NCBI GenBank assembly: GCA_003506795.1
Contig: DNYO01000155.1
Location: 780 to 8,786 of the forward strand
Direction of reading: 5' to 3'
Length of the DNA: 8,007 nucleotides
DNA from: Deltaproteobacteria bacterium
GTDB taxonomy: Bacteria; Desulfobacterota; Syntrophorhabdia; Syntrophorhabdales; Syntrophorhabdaceae
Shown here: positions 1-6,049 of the stretch, piece after piece
How the letters are laid out: each line of letters opens with the position of its first letter
How positions within the stretch are numbered: position 1 is the first letter of the stretch
Notes under the pieces: model-generated
What the model saw: the letters and a program-made list of their open reading frames with translations, nothing else
The model's database searches: none
What the model was told of the DNA's origin: nothing
Translations under genes and position numbers: made by a program

Positions 1-26
1 TTCCCTTCGAACTCGAGAGTATCCAT
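1..26 (-). CDS. jag: Jag/KhpB RNA-binding protein, 5' end only
   Basis: Only the first eight codons are inside the window; they read MDTLEFEG. This matches the usual N-terminus of Jag (SpoIIIJ-associated protein, also called KhpB), whose Jag-N domain is followed in the family by KH and R3H RNA-binding domains. The start is set by a strong ribosome binding site (GGAGG at 31-35) placed directly after the yidC stop, so TAA, binding site and ATG fit within about 15 bases. Position after yidC is the standard place for jag, which supports the call more than the eight residues do. The rest of the gene lies left of the window. KhpB is known as a cytoplasmic RNA-binding protein, often with KhpA; nothing here shows its targets. 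Confidence 0.8.
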
Positions 27-35
27 GCTTCCTCC

Positions 36-1631
36 TTACCGCGTCGCCTTTACCTTCCTGTTGATGTAGTACTGCTGTCCTATGGACGCCACATTATAGA
101 CGAGCCAGTAGAGTACGAGCCCCGATGGGAAACCCCAGAAGATGAAGGTAAAAACTATGGGCATGAACATCATCATTTTTTGCTGCATCGGGTCCGTGCT
201 TGTCGGTGTCATTTTCTGTTGTATGACCTGAGTCACACCCATGATCAAGGGCAGCAGCCTGATGGGAACGGTGTAGCCCATGACCTGGAAGTTAAAGAGG
301 TCTTCCGGTGCCGATAGATCGTTTATCCACCAGAGAAAAGGGGCATGACGCAACTCTATGGCGCCCGATAGTGCCTTGTAAAGAGCGAAGAATACAGGGA
401 TCTGGGGGAGCATGGGGAGGCATCCGCTCATCGGGTTGACACCCCGGGATTTGTATATCCCCATCAGTTCCTGATTGAGTCTGGCTTTGTCGTTCTTATA
501 TTTCTCCTGCAGTTTCTTGATTTCCGGTTGAACGGCCTGCATTTTGGCCATATTCTTGAAGCTCATAACGCTTAAGGGATGAAAAATGATCTTGATCAGG
601 ATGGTGAGAAGAATAATGTCGATCCCGTAGTTGTGCGTGAAGCGGTTGAAAAAGTCGAGCAGCCAGACGAGCGGCTTGGCAATGACATCAAACCATCCGA
701 AATCTATTATTTTTTCAGCTTTGACATTGAGGCTGGCGAGGACGTCGCTCTTCTTGGGTCCGAAGTAAAGTTTACCTGCGATCTTGCCATTTCCCGGTGT
801 GAGCCGGATATAGGGTATGTTAGTCTCGGATTTGGCGATGGAAAGCGTCGGTTTTGCATCTTCGGAAGGGATGTAGATAAACGTGAAGAACCCCTCATCA
901 AACCCCGCATACTGGTAATTCTTATTGAAATTAAGAGCTTCCTTGATTTTGTCTATCTGGTTAAGGCTTTTCCCGTCAAAGACGAAGGGGCCCTTAAAAA
1001 CATAGCTGGATTCATTCTTGTCCGATATGACCGCGAAATCGGCAACCAATCCCTGGCTTTTGGATTCCGGGGTCTCGACGGAGAGCCCTATGGTGTAGGT
1101 ATCGGGATAGAAGGTATATACCTTTCGGAGCTTTGTCCCATCTTCAAGAGTTCCCGTCATAGTGATCGATGCCGAACTGTTTGTGACGGTCAGGCTGTCC
1201 TTGTCGCTTTTGAAGAGGGTGCGGTCAGAGGAACCGTTCTGGTGAACGGTCGGATTGTACGTGAAGGGTTTTACATTCTCTATGATCTCTTTTTCATCGG
1301 GTCCCTTGACGGTTGCCTTATACTTCTTAAGCTTTACACTCGATATTCCTCCGCCAAGATCGGTGAGTGTGACATCGAGGTAGGGAGTTGAGACCTGTAC
1401 GGTCTTCGTTGCCTTCTTTTCCGCTGCCTGTGAAGCGGCGGACGTCGTGGGAGCGGTCCCCGGAGTCTTCTGGACGGTACCCTTGCTTTCTGCAGATTTT
1501 TCCGCTTCAGTCTGAGGCGCGGGTTGCGTTTGTGTCTGCGGTGGTGGCGCCTCCTTCGGCATGAAATACGTCTGAAAGACGAATAGCATTGCCATTGTCA
1601 GCACGAGCACGATTATAGTGCGTTTATCCAT
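36..1631 (-). CDS. yidC: Membrane protein insertase YidC
   Basis: YidC inserts and folds inner-membrane proteins, alone or with the Sec translocon. The 531-residue length fits the Gram-negative form. Residues 5-23 form an N-terminal membrane anchor, 25-75 a P/Q/T/A-rich linker, and about 76-310 the periplasmic beta domain. The conserved insertase core covers about 312-531. Predicted membrane segments are near 335-355, 401-423, 452-472 and 487-515. The core shows FHPLSVMSFKNMAKMQ, the cytoplasmic coiled hairpin near 365-395, the VNPMSGCLPMLPQIPVFFALY motif region and the GLVLYWLVYN segment. The basic groove residue that is arginine in E. coli YidC appears to be Lys347 here. The start has a good binding site (GGAGGT at 1637-1642) five bases upstream. 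yidD ends 13 bases upstream and jag starts 9 bases downstream, so it is very probably cotranscribed with both. Confidence 0.97.
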   Translation of the reverse strand: MDKRTIIVLVLTMAMLFVFQTYFMPKEAPPPQTQTQPAPQTEAEKSAESKGTVQKTPGTAPTTSAASQAAEKKATKTVQVSTPYLDVTLTDLGGGISSVKLKKYKATVKGPDEKEIIENVKPFTYNPTVHQNGSSDRTLFKSDKDSLTVTNSSASITMTGTLEDGTKLRKVYTFYPDTYTIGLSVETPESKSQGLVADFAVISDKNESSYVFKGPFVFDGKSLNQIDKIKEALNFNKNYQYAGFDEGFFTFIYIPSEDAKPTLSIAKSETNIPYIRLTPGNGKIAGKLYFGPKKSDVLASLNVKAEKIIDFGWFDVIAKPLVWLLDFFNRFTHNYGIDIILLTILIKIIFHPLSVMSFKNMAKMQAVQPEIKKLQEKYKNDKARLNQELMGIYKSRGVNPMSGCLPMLPQIPVFFALYKALSGAIELRHAPFLWWINDLSAPEDLFNFQVMGYTVPIRLLPLIMGVTQVIQQKMTPTSTDPMQQKMMMFMPIVFTFIFWGFPSGLVLYWLVYNVASIGQQYYINRKVKATR

Positions 1632-1644
1632 TCATTACCTCCGT

Positions 1645-1854
1645 TTATGGTACCGGGTCGTATCCACCAGGAAAAAGCGGATTGCATTTCAGTATACGTT
1701 TGAGCCCCAGGAGCATACCTCTCCAGACACCCTTTCTTTCAACAGCTTCGATCATGTATTGGGAACACGTCGGATAGTATCGGCATTGTACGGGTAAAAA
1801 GGCGGAAAAAGTTACCCTGTATAACTTCACGAGAAAAATAATAATTTTTTTCAT
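1645..1854 (-). CDS. yidD: Membrane protein insertion efficiency factor YidD
   Basis: This is a 69-residue protein of the YidD (DUF37) family, a small membrane-associated factor that in E. coli helps YidC-dependent insertion. The family signature is intact: an amphipathic basic N-terminus (residues 1-20), CRYYPTCSQY at 24-33 and the C-terminal LKCNPLFPGGYDPVP at 55-69. Its ATG overlaps the rnpA stop by one base (TAATG), and no strong binding site lies close by, so translation is probably coupled to rnpA. A weak AAAAGG lies about 17 bases upstream inside rnpA. Position between rnpA and yidC is canonical. Confidence 0.96.
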   Translation of the reverse strand: MKKIIIFLVKLYRVTFSAFLPVQCRYYPTCSQYMIEAVERKGVWRGMLLGLKRILKCNPLFPGGYDPVP

Positions 1855-2216
1855 TACGTGATGCTTGTGCGCCTTTTCATAGAAGAGAGAAGGATCTGCA
1901 ATTCGGGTTCCATTTCCCTCATGCCGAGGTTTTGCGGCAACCCTTTGATCCTGATAAGACTGTTCGAACCTTCCCCGAAGAGGTCTTTATGTAAACGGAA
2001 AAATTCCTTTACGATCCTCCTCGCTCTGTTACGCACTACTGCAACCCCCGTTTTCTTGCGTATAGTGACGGCAAACCTCTTGACATTGCACCGGTTGTCT
2101 GCGGCAAGAAGGACGAAGTGTGCCGTCTCCGAGTGTTTCGTCCATTTTGCAGCGCGGAAGTCCCCCCTCTTGAGTCTTTCCTGTTTCTTCAGGGTGCGGG
2201 TCATCGGGCATATCAT
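1854..2216 (-). CDS. rnpA: Ribonuclease P protein component RnpA
   Basis: RnpA is the protein subunit of RNase P. It binds the catalytic RNA and the 5' leader of pre-tRNAs for 5' maturation. The translated 120 residues have the typical length and contain the hallmark VRNRARRIVKE at 61-71 and an N-terminal basic segment TLKKQERLKRGDF at 8-20. The start is uncertain. ATG at 2216 gives 120 residues; ATG at 2204 gives 116 and is closer to the usual family start. Neither has a clear Shine-Dalgarno sequence. The 2216 ATG overlaps the TGA of a 17-codon ORF that begins just after rpmH, which would suit translational coupling. The reading frame stays open upstream through all of rpmH but without ATG, GTG or TTG. 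It is followed by yidD with a one-base overlap. Confidence 0.95.
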   Translation of the reverse strand: MICPMTRTLKKQERLKRGDFRAAKWTKHSETAHFVLLAADNRCNVKRFAVTIRKKTGVAVVRNRARRIVKEFFRLHKDLFGEGSNSLIRIKGLPQNLGMREMEPELQILLSSMKRRTSIT

Positions 2217-2272
2217 ACCGGCGGCAGTCTTTTGGGCTGTTGCCGCCAGGATCCTATCGCGTTCATGCCGGT

Positions 2273-2407
2273 CTATACGGCGAGACTCTTCCTGCCTTTT
2301 GCCCGTCTGCGCCTTATGACTTCCCGGCCAGAGGCTGTTCTCATCCGCACAAGAAATCCATGCGTTCTTTTTCTGCTTTTGTTGTGAGGTTGGTAAGTTC
2401 TTTTCAT
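2273..2407 (-). CDS. rpmH: Large ribosomal subunit protein bL34
   Basis: This is a 44-residue, highly basic protein reading MKRTYQPHNKSRKRTHGF at its start and ending in RRRRAKGRKSLAV, the standard bL34 sequence. It is a structural protein of the 50S subunit. The start is the internal ATG at 2407, not the far upstream ATG of the longer open frame at 2572: the protein family begins here and AAGGA (2414-2418) lies six bases upstream. It heads the rpmH-rnpA-yidD-yidC-jag cluster and stands 56 bases before the rnpA ATG. No dnaA gene is next to it, unlike the arrangement in many other bacteria. Confidence 0.97.
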   Translation of the reverse strand: MKRTYQPHNKSRKRTHGFLVRMRTASGREVIRRRRAKGRKSLAV

Positions 2408-2437
2408 CTTTCGTCCTTGTTCTGATTTGAAATTATT

Positions 2438-2466
2438 ACTTAAACATAAAACTGATAGGGAGTCAA
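2438..2466 (-). promoter_or_regulatory. Candidate promoter of the rpmH operon
   Basis: On the minus strand TTGACT (2461-2466, five of six matches to the -35 consensus) is followed after 17 bases by TTAAGT (2438-2443, a weak -10 with three of six matches). The next bases are AT-rich (TAATAAT). Transcription would start about 25 bases before the rpmH ATG. The -35 is good, but the -10 choice is uncertain. Confidence 0.45.
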
Positions 2467-2627
2467 CAAGTGTCTGCGCGTCAAAACGCGGGACAGACAG
2501 GGGCGGACAGGCCTGTTGGTGGCGCAAACGCCTACAGGGGCTTATGGGCCTGTCCTTCGGGCGCAGAGGCAAAGATCCCGAATCGGGATGTGTCCCCGCA
2601 GTCCTTTTATTACCAGACCCTTTCCTC
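2467..2627. other. Structured intergenic segment with three inverted repeats
   Basis: This GC-rich stretch lies between the divergent rpmH and fusA genes and has no convincing gene. It holds three strong inverted repeats. TGTCTGCGCGT (2471-2481) pairs with ACGCG plus CAGACA (2486-2490 and 2494-2499), with a three-base bulge. GGACAGGCC (2505-2513) pairs perfectly with GGCCTGTCC (2547-2555), and the loop contains a nested CCTGT/ACAGG arm and GGCG-CAAA-CGCC (2521-2532). ATCCCG (2575-2580) pairs with CGGGAT (2584-2589). GGACAG also occurs as a direct repeat at 2491 and 2505. I do not recognise a known riboswitch or structured RNA. No DnaA box was seen. Confidence 0.6.
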
Positions 2628-2657
2628 TTGATTTTTGACGGGAATGCATGTTAGATT
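2628..2657 (+). promoter_or_regulatory. Candidate promoter of the EF-G-like gene
   Basis: TTGATT (2628-2633, four of six matches) and TAGATT (2652-2657, four of six) are separated by 18 bases. They would give a leader of about 35 bases before the ATG at 2700. The overall AT content rises sharply here compared with the structured segment to the left. It is a moderate match only. Confidence 0.4.
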
Positions 2658-2699
2658 CACTGGATTTTAAACGATTTTTGAGTGTCGAAAGGAGTTTTC

Positions 2700-4796
2700 A
2701 TGAAAAAGTACGAGCCTGACGCGATCAGGAATGTTGGTATTTTTTCTCATGGGGGCGAGGGTAAGACCTCAATCGTTGAGGCCATGCTCTTTCTCGCGGG
2801 AGAGAACACCAGGCTCGGCAGCGTGGACGAAGGTACCTCGCTGATGGATTACGAGCCTGAAGAAGTAGAGCGGAAGATCACCATATCGTCCACTCTTGCC
2901 TGTTTCGAATGGGCCAAGAGCAAGATCAATCTCCTCGATACTCCGGGCGACGACAATTTCATTTCCGATGCAAAGCTGTGTATGAGGGTTGTCGATGGGG
3001 CCGTTATCGTCATGAGTGCCGTTTCCGGCGTGAAGGTCGGGACCGAAAAGGTCTGGGAGTATGCCAACGAATTTTCCGCCGCCACCGGTATCTTTATCAA
3101 CAAGATGGACAGGGAGCGCGCCGATTTCGTCAGGGCCGTCGAGGACATTCAGAAAAATTTCACCGATAAGACCTGTCTTGTCGTACAGGTGCCCATAGGC
3201 CAGGAAGAGAGCTTCAAAGGGGTGGTCGATCTGCTCACTATGAAGGCCTTCGTGTTCAAGGGGGATGGTACCGGCGCATTCGACATCGTAGAAATACCTG
3301 CCGAGCAGGCCGACCTGGCGCAGAAGTATCGTGAAAAACTCGTCGAAACCGCCGTCGAGATGGACGATGATATTATGGAACGGTACCTCAACGGCGACGA
3401 GATAAAACCGGAAGAGATAGAGAACTGCCTCAAATCGGGCATATCCGGAAACAAGATCGTCCCCGTGTTCTGCGGTTCAGCCACGCGAAACATCGGCATA
3501 AACACACTGCTTGACGGTATCATCAAGTTTTTTCCGCCTCCAACGTTCAGGAAAGAGGTGGAGGGGATTAATCCGAAGACGGGTGAGAAAGTAGTGCGTC
3601 AATCATCCGAAAGCGAGCCTTTCAGCGCTCTCGTATTCAAGACCATTACAGACCCGTTTGCAGGCAAATTGACGCTTTTCAGGGTCTATTCCGGAGAAAT
3701 TCATCCCGATATGACAGCGCTCAATGTCCGTAAAGAAGACAAAGAGCGGATAGGACAGATATTCTCCCTTGTGGGGAAGAAGCAAAAGCCGGCAGGGTCC
3801 GCGAGCGCCGGCGACATCGCAGTCGTGGCCAAGCTCAGGGAAGTACAGACGGGCGATACGCTTTGTGATGAGAAGTCGCCCATTAAATATGAAGGCGTGA
3901 CGGTGCCGAATCCGGTCATCTCGTTCTCCCTTCACCCCAAGGCAAAGGGCGATGAGGACAAACTCAACACCTCCCTTGCGAGGCTCATCGAGGAAGATCA
4001 GACCATCAAGTACTCCCGGGACGAACAAACGAAGGAGTTCCTCCTTTCAGGCATGGGTCAGGTGCATATAGAGGTCATCGTCGAGAGGATGAAGCGCAAG
4101 TTCAACGTCGAGGTTGAACTGAAAGACCCCAAGGTCCCCTATAAAGAAACGATCAAAGGGACGACGAAGGTACAGGGAAAGTACAAGAAACAGTCGGGAG
4201 GCAAGGGCCAGTACGGCGACACATGGCTTGAAATCGCCCCCAATCCGCGCGGCGAAGGCTTTCAGTTCATCGACAAGGTTGTCGGCGGGGCAATCCCGAG
4301 ACAGTACATACCTGCCGTGGAAAAAGGCATCGTGGAGGCCATGAACCTGGGTGTTCTCGCGGGTTATCCCGTTGTAGACTTCAGGGTCACCCTTTATGAC
4401 GGTTCCTATCATGATGTGGACTCGTCGGAAATGGCATTCAAGATAGCCGCATCGATGGGTTTCAAAAAAGGTATCGAGATGTGTAAACCGGTACTTCTTG
4501 AGCCTATCATGAAGATGGAAGTAATTGTGCCCGATGAGAATATGGGCGACATCATGGGCGATATGAACTCCCGCAGGGGCAAGATCATAGGCGTCGAGAC
4601 AAAGGGCAGTAATCAGGTCGTTAAGGCTGCGGTTCCCATGTCCGAGGTGCTGAGGTATGCACCCGATCTAAGGTCCATGACCGGCGGCAGAGGAACGTTC
4701 ACCATGGAATTTTCTCACTACGAGGAGGTTCCCGCGCAGATTTCCGAGAAGATAATAGAGGCAGCAAAGCGCGATAGAGAGGCACTGGAAAAATAA
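2700..4796 (+). CDS. fusA: Elongation factor G-like GTPase, EF-G2 type
   Basis: This 698-residue protein has the full five-domain EF-G plan. In the G domain, G1 is SHGGEGKTS (16-24), switch I ends in KITI (59-62), G3 is DTPGDDNF (80-87), G4 is NKMD (134-137) and GSA lies at 259-261. Domain II begins near 305. Domain III includes SGMGQVHIEV (450-459). Domain IV includes KYKKQSGGKGQYGD and the tip loop DGSYHDVDSSE (567-577). Domain V runs to the end with TGGRGTFTMEFSHY. Canonical EF-G has GHVDAGKTT and DTPGHVDF, so both nucleotide loops differ and the switch II histidine is replaced by Asp84. Sequence style matches EF-G-2 of Thermus thermophilus rather than the str-operon EF-G, so a canonical paralog probably exists elsewhere. 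The start is ATG 2700, not GTG 2682, because AAAGGAG (2688-2694) lies five bases before it. Its exact role in translation is unknown. Confidence 0.92.
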   Translation: MKKYEPDAIRNVGIFSHGGEGKTSIVEAMLFLAGENTRLGSVDEGTSLMDYEPEEVERKITISSTLACFEWAKSKINLLDTPGDDNFISDAKLCMRVVDGAVIVMSAVSGVKVGTEKVWEYANEFSAATGIFINKMDRERADFVRAVEDIQKNFTDKTCLVVQVPIGQEESFKGVVDLLTMKAFVFKGDGTGAFDIVEIPAEQADLAQKYREKLVETAVEMDDDIMERYLNGDEIKPEEIENCLKSGISGNKIVPVFCGSATRNIGINTLLDGIIKFFPPPTFRKEVEGINPKTGEKVVRQSSESEPFSALVFKTITDPFAGKLTLFRVYSGEIHPDMTALNVRKEDKERIGQIFSLVGKKQKPAGSASAGDIAVVAKLREVQTGDTLCDEKSPIKYEGVTVPNPVISFSLHPKAKGDEDKLNTSLARLIEEDQTIKYSRDEQTKEFLLSGMGQVHIEVIVERMKRKFNVEVELKDPKVPYKETIKGTTKVQGKYKKQSGGKGQYGDTWLEIAPNPRGEGFQFIDKVVGGAIPRQYIPAVEKGIVEAMNLGVLAGYPVVDFRVTLYDGSYHDVDSSEMAFKIAASMGFKKGIEMCKPVLLEPIMKMEVIVPDENMGDIMGDMNSRRGKIIGVETKGSNQVVKAAVPMSEVLRYAPDLRSMTGGRGTFTMEFSHYEEVPAQISEKIIEAAKRDREALEK

Positions 4797-4830
4797 CCGG
4801 CAGTGCATGTATATATTAATGATAGAAGGA

Positions 4831-4860
4831 TAAGGGCCCTGTAAAAAGGGCCCTTTTTGT
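4831..4860 (+). terminator. Intrinsic terminator after the EF-G-like gene
   Basis: AAGGGCCC (4832-4839) pairs perfectly with GGGCCCTT (4848-4855) across an eight-base loop, followed by a T-rich tail. The right arm itself lies in a 16-base palindrome of five A, GGGCCC and five T (4843-4858), so alternative folding or activity on the other strand is possible. It lies 35 bases after the stop and separates this gene from dtd. Confidence 0.85.
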
Positions 4861-4915
4861 TGTCTCGGTTTTTCTTTGGAAGCTGTCCCTGGTTAATGAT
4901 AGACGGAGGAGAGAG

Positions 4916-5359
4916 ATGCGGGCTGTTATCCAGCGAGTCAAGCGTGCTTCAGTGGAAGTCGGCGGGCGACGGGTGGGGGAGACCGGAAAGGGTCTCCTGG
5001 TTTTTCTCGGCATCGCGAAGGCGGATACACAAAAGGACATCGATTGGCTGATCGAAAAGATCATAAACCTCAGGATCTTCGAGAAGGAGGATGGGAAGTT
5101 CGATGAATCCCTTCTGGATACGGGGGGTTCGTTACTCGTAGTATCACAGTTTACTCTCTACGGCGACTGTGCGAAAGGCAGGCGCCCCTCGTTTTCAGAT
5201 GCCATGCCGTCAGGAGAGGCAAAAGCCCTGTTCGAGGCTTTTGTGGATGGGGCCAGACTCCGGGTTCCTGACGTGCAAACGGGTGTTTTCCAGGCACACA
5301 TGGAGGTTACGCTCGTCAATGACGGCCCCGTAACCCTCATCATCGATTCCAGAAGATAG
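4916..5359 (+). CDS. dtd: D-aminoacyl-tRNA deacylase Dtd
   Basis: Dtd hydrolyses D-amino acids (and glycine mischarged on tRNA-Ala) from tRNA, a chiral proofreading step in the cytoplasm. The 147-residue length is typical. It begins MRAVIQRVKRASVEV, as the family does. It carries SQFTLYGD at 77-84 with the active-site Thr80, and the NDGPVT motif at 135-140 with the Gly137-Pro138 pair. In known structures that pair is a cis peptide that rejects L-amino acids in the partner subunit of the dimer. The start is supported by GGAGGA (4905-4910) five bases upstream. It stands about 55 bases after a strong terminator, so it needs its own promoter or read-through; no convincing promoter was found. The function fits loosely with the translation genes to its left. 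Confidence 0.97.
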   Translation: MRAVIQRVKRASVEVGGRRVGETGKGLLVFLGIAKADTQKDIDWLIEKIINLRIFEKEDGKFDESLLDTGGSLLVVSQFTLYGDCAKGRRPSFSDAMPSGEAKALFEAFVDGARLRVPDVQTGVFQAHMEVTLVNDGPVTLIIDSRR

Positions 5360-5516
5360 GGTTTTTAACGGGTCGAAAAAGCCATAAAGTCATATATCGT
5401 ATAGATGTACTTCTGGTTTTGGAACAACAAAGCGCCGCTCCTTTTTTTATATGGGGATGAACCTTTTCCCGTAGAGTCTTTTCATTCATCTTCTCCATTA
5501 CAATAGTTTTTTTATT
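5360..5516. other. Intergenic stretch without a gene
   Basis: No gene is supported between dtd and the repeat element. An open frame on the minus strand across 5340-5717 is explained by the repeat: its translation contains the familiar spurious string VIPVKTGIQ. A short stem (AGC/GCT near 5431-5439) before a run of seven T (5442-5448) could be a weak terminator for dtd, but the stem is too short to call. Confidence 0.5.
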
Positions 5517-5700
5517 CGTCATTCCAGCGTTTTCGTTCGTCTTTCCGGCGAAGGCCGGAACCCAGGAAAACCTTTGTCGCAGCAGGGAACATACGCCCGT
5601 AACGCGCCACACAGTGTGTAGAAAGAACAGGTGGACGTCCCTTGTTTGGTAGTTGCTTATCCATAGCCTCTCCTGGATTCCGGTCTTCACCGGAATGACG
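5517..5700. repeat. REPIN-like element: two inverted palindromic repeats
   Basis: The 184-base element is bounded by a perfect nine-base inverted repeat, CGTCATTCC (5517-5525) and GGAATGACG (5692-5700). Just inside each end is a hairpin unit. On the left, TTCCGGC-GAAG-GCCGGAA (5543-5560) is followed by CCCAGGA. On the right, TCCTGG precedes ATTCCGGT-CTTC-ACCGGAAT (5677-5696). The right unit, reversed, matches the left one with three differences in 23 bases. The left end also has a degenerate tandem copy of its first 13 bases (5517 and 5538, 21 bases apart). About 105 bases of unrecognised sequence lie between the units. Repeats of this style (coding for VIPAKAGIQ-like strings when translated) are usually scattered in many copies and moved by REP-associated tyrosine transposases; none is encoded here. 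Confidence 0.8.
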
Positions 5701-5730
5701 AAAGGGGGAGGGGTCACTGGTTCCCCTTTC
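5700..5730. repeat. Inverted repeat flanking the REPIN-like element
   Basis: GAAAGGGG (5700-5707) pairs with CCCCTTTC (5723-5730) over a 15-base loop, directly at the right edge of the repeat element. CCCC (5723-5726) can instead pair with GGGG at 5733-5736. There is no T-run, so it is not a standard terminator. Its role is unknown. Confidence 0.5.
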
Positions 5731-5791
5731 TAGGGGTCTAACTGCGTATTACTATGTGCTTCTATATATATTACAAAACCTAACAATTGTC

Positions 5792-5820
5792 TTGACAGCT
5801 GTGATACCTTCTATTATAAT
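5792..5820 (+). promoter_or_regulatory. Perfect-consensus sigma-70 promoter
   Basis: TTGACA (5792-5797) and TATAAT (5815-5820) match the housekeeping consensus at all twelve positions with the ideal 17-base spacing. The sequence upstream is AT-rich (5755-5790, including TATATATATTA), as in an UP element. Transcription would begin near 5827 and read into the leader of the large gene at 6046. TGTC and GACA (5789-5798) form a small inverted repeat over the -35 that might be an operator; that part is speculative. Confidence 0.85.
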
Positions 5821-5826
5821 CAAAAC

Positions 5827-6045
5827 TTCAACCGAAAATTATTATTTTGCTAGTCGCCCGGGGACGGTCATTACAGCAGCGAACGAATCTCACCCGATCC
5901 CTCTACGACGGTTGCTCTTTCGCTGTTCGCAGGCGAGCTGGCAGCCATAAATGTGAAGCGTGATGACTCTTGTTGGTAGACGATTAATGGACGGGATCGC
6001 AGCCCTGCGTGAAGGCTTGGAGCTGAAAGGGAGGGGCCGGGATCT
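5827..6045 (+). other. Predicted long 5' leader of the large gene
   Basis: About 219 bases separate the predicted transcription start from the GTG start at 6046. The first 35 bases are AT-rich, the rest GC-rich. GCGAAC (5879-5884) can pair with GTTCGC (5925-5930), and a compact AGCTGGCAGC element lies near 5936. I do not recognise a known riboswitch. The second half contains a 28-codon ORF that overlaps the downstream start. Confidence 0.5.
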
Positions 6046-6049
6046 GTGA
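5963..6049 (+). CDS. Putative 28-residue ORF coupled to the large gene
   Basis: ATG 5963 opens a 28-codon frame, MTLVGRRLMDGIAALREGLE followed by LKGRGRDL, whose TGA (6047-6049) overlaps the GTG start of the large gene as GTGA. A GTG directly before the ATG (5960) is an alternative start. The ribosome binding site is weak (GAAG at 5955-5958). The peptide is basic, with an amphipathic middle, and I recognise no family. It may be a leader peptide that couples translation, a small protein, or chance. The good binding site for the large gene lies inside it, so the downstream start does not need it. Confidence 0.35.
   Translation: MTLVGRRLMDGIAALREGLELKGRGRDL

Noticed and set aside
579..1391. Plus-strand open frame of 270 codons opposite yidC
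   Set aside because: It lies wholly antisense to a well supported yidC and its translation has no family resemblance; it is a shadow of the yidC codons.
2427..2654. Plus-strand open frame of 75 codons in the rpmH-fusA gap
   Set aside because: It runs through the hairpin cluster and candidate promoters, has no ribosome binding site, and its translation resembles no protein family.
2408..2699. Possible replication origin, since rpmH often lies near dnaA and oriC
   Set aside because: No DnaA-box-like TTATCCACA sequences and no dnaA gene are present; the neighbour is an EF-G-like gene.
2682..2699. Upstream GTG start for the EF-G-like gene
   Set aside because: It would place the clear AAAGGAG ribosome binding site inside the coding region; the ATG at 2700 is correctly spaced from it and gives the normal family N-terminus.
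5340..5717. Minus-strand open frame of 125 codons downstream of dtd
   Set aside because: Its translation contains VIPVKTGIQ and VPAFAGKTNENAGMTN, strings produced by palindromic intergenic repeats, and it coincides with the REPIN-like element.
5821..6045. Known riboswitch in the leader of the large gene
   Set aside because: No motif of cobalamin, TPP, SAM, c-di-GMP, glycine, fluoride or guanidine riboswitches could be recognised by eye; only weak local pairings were found.
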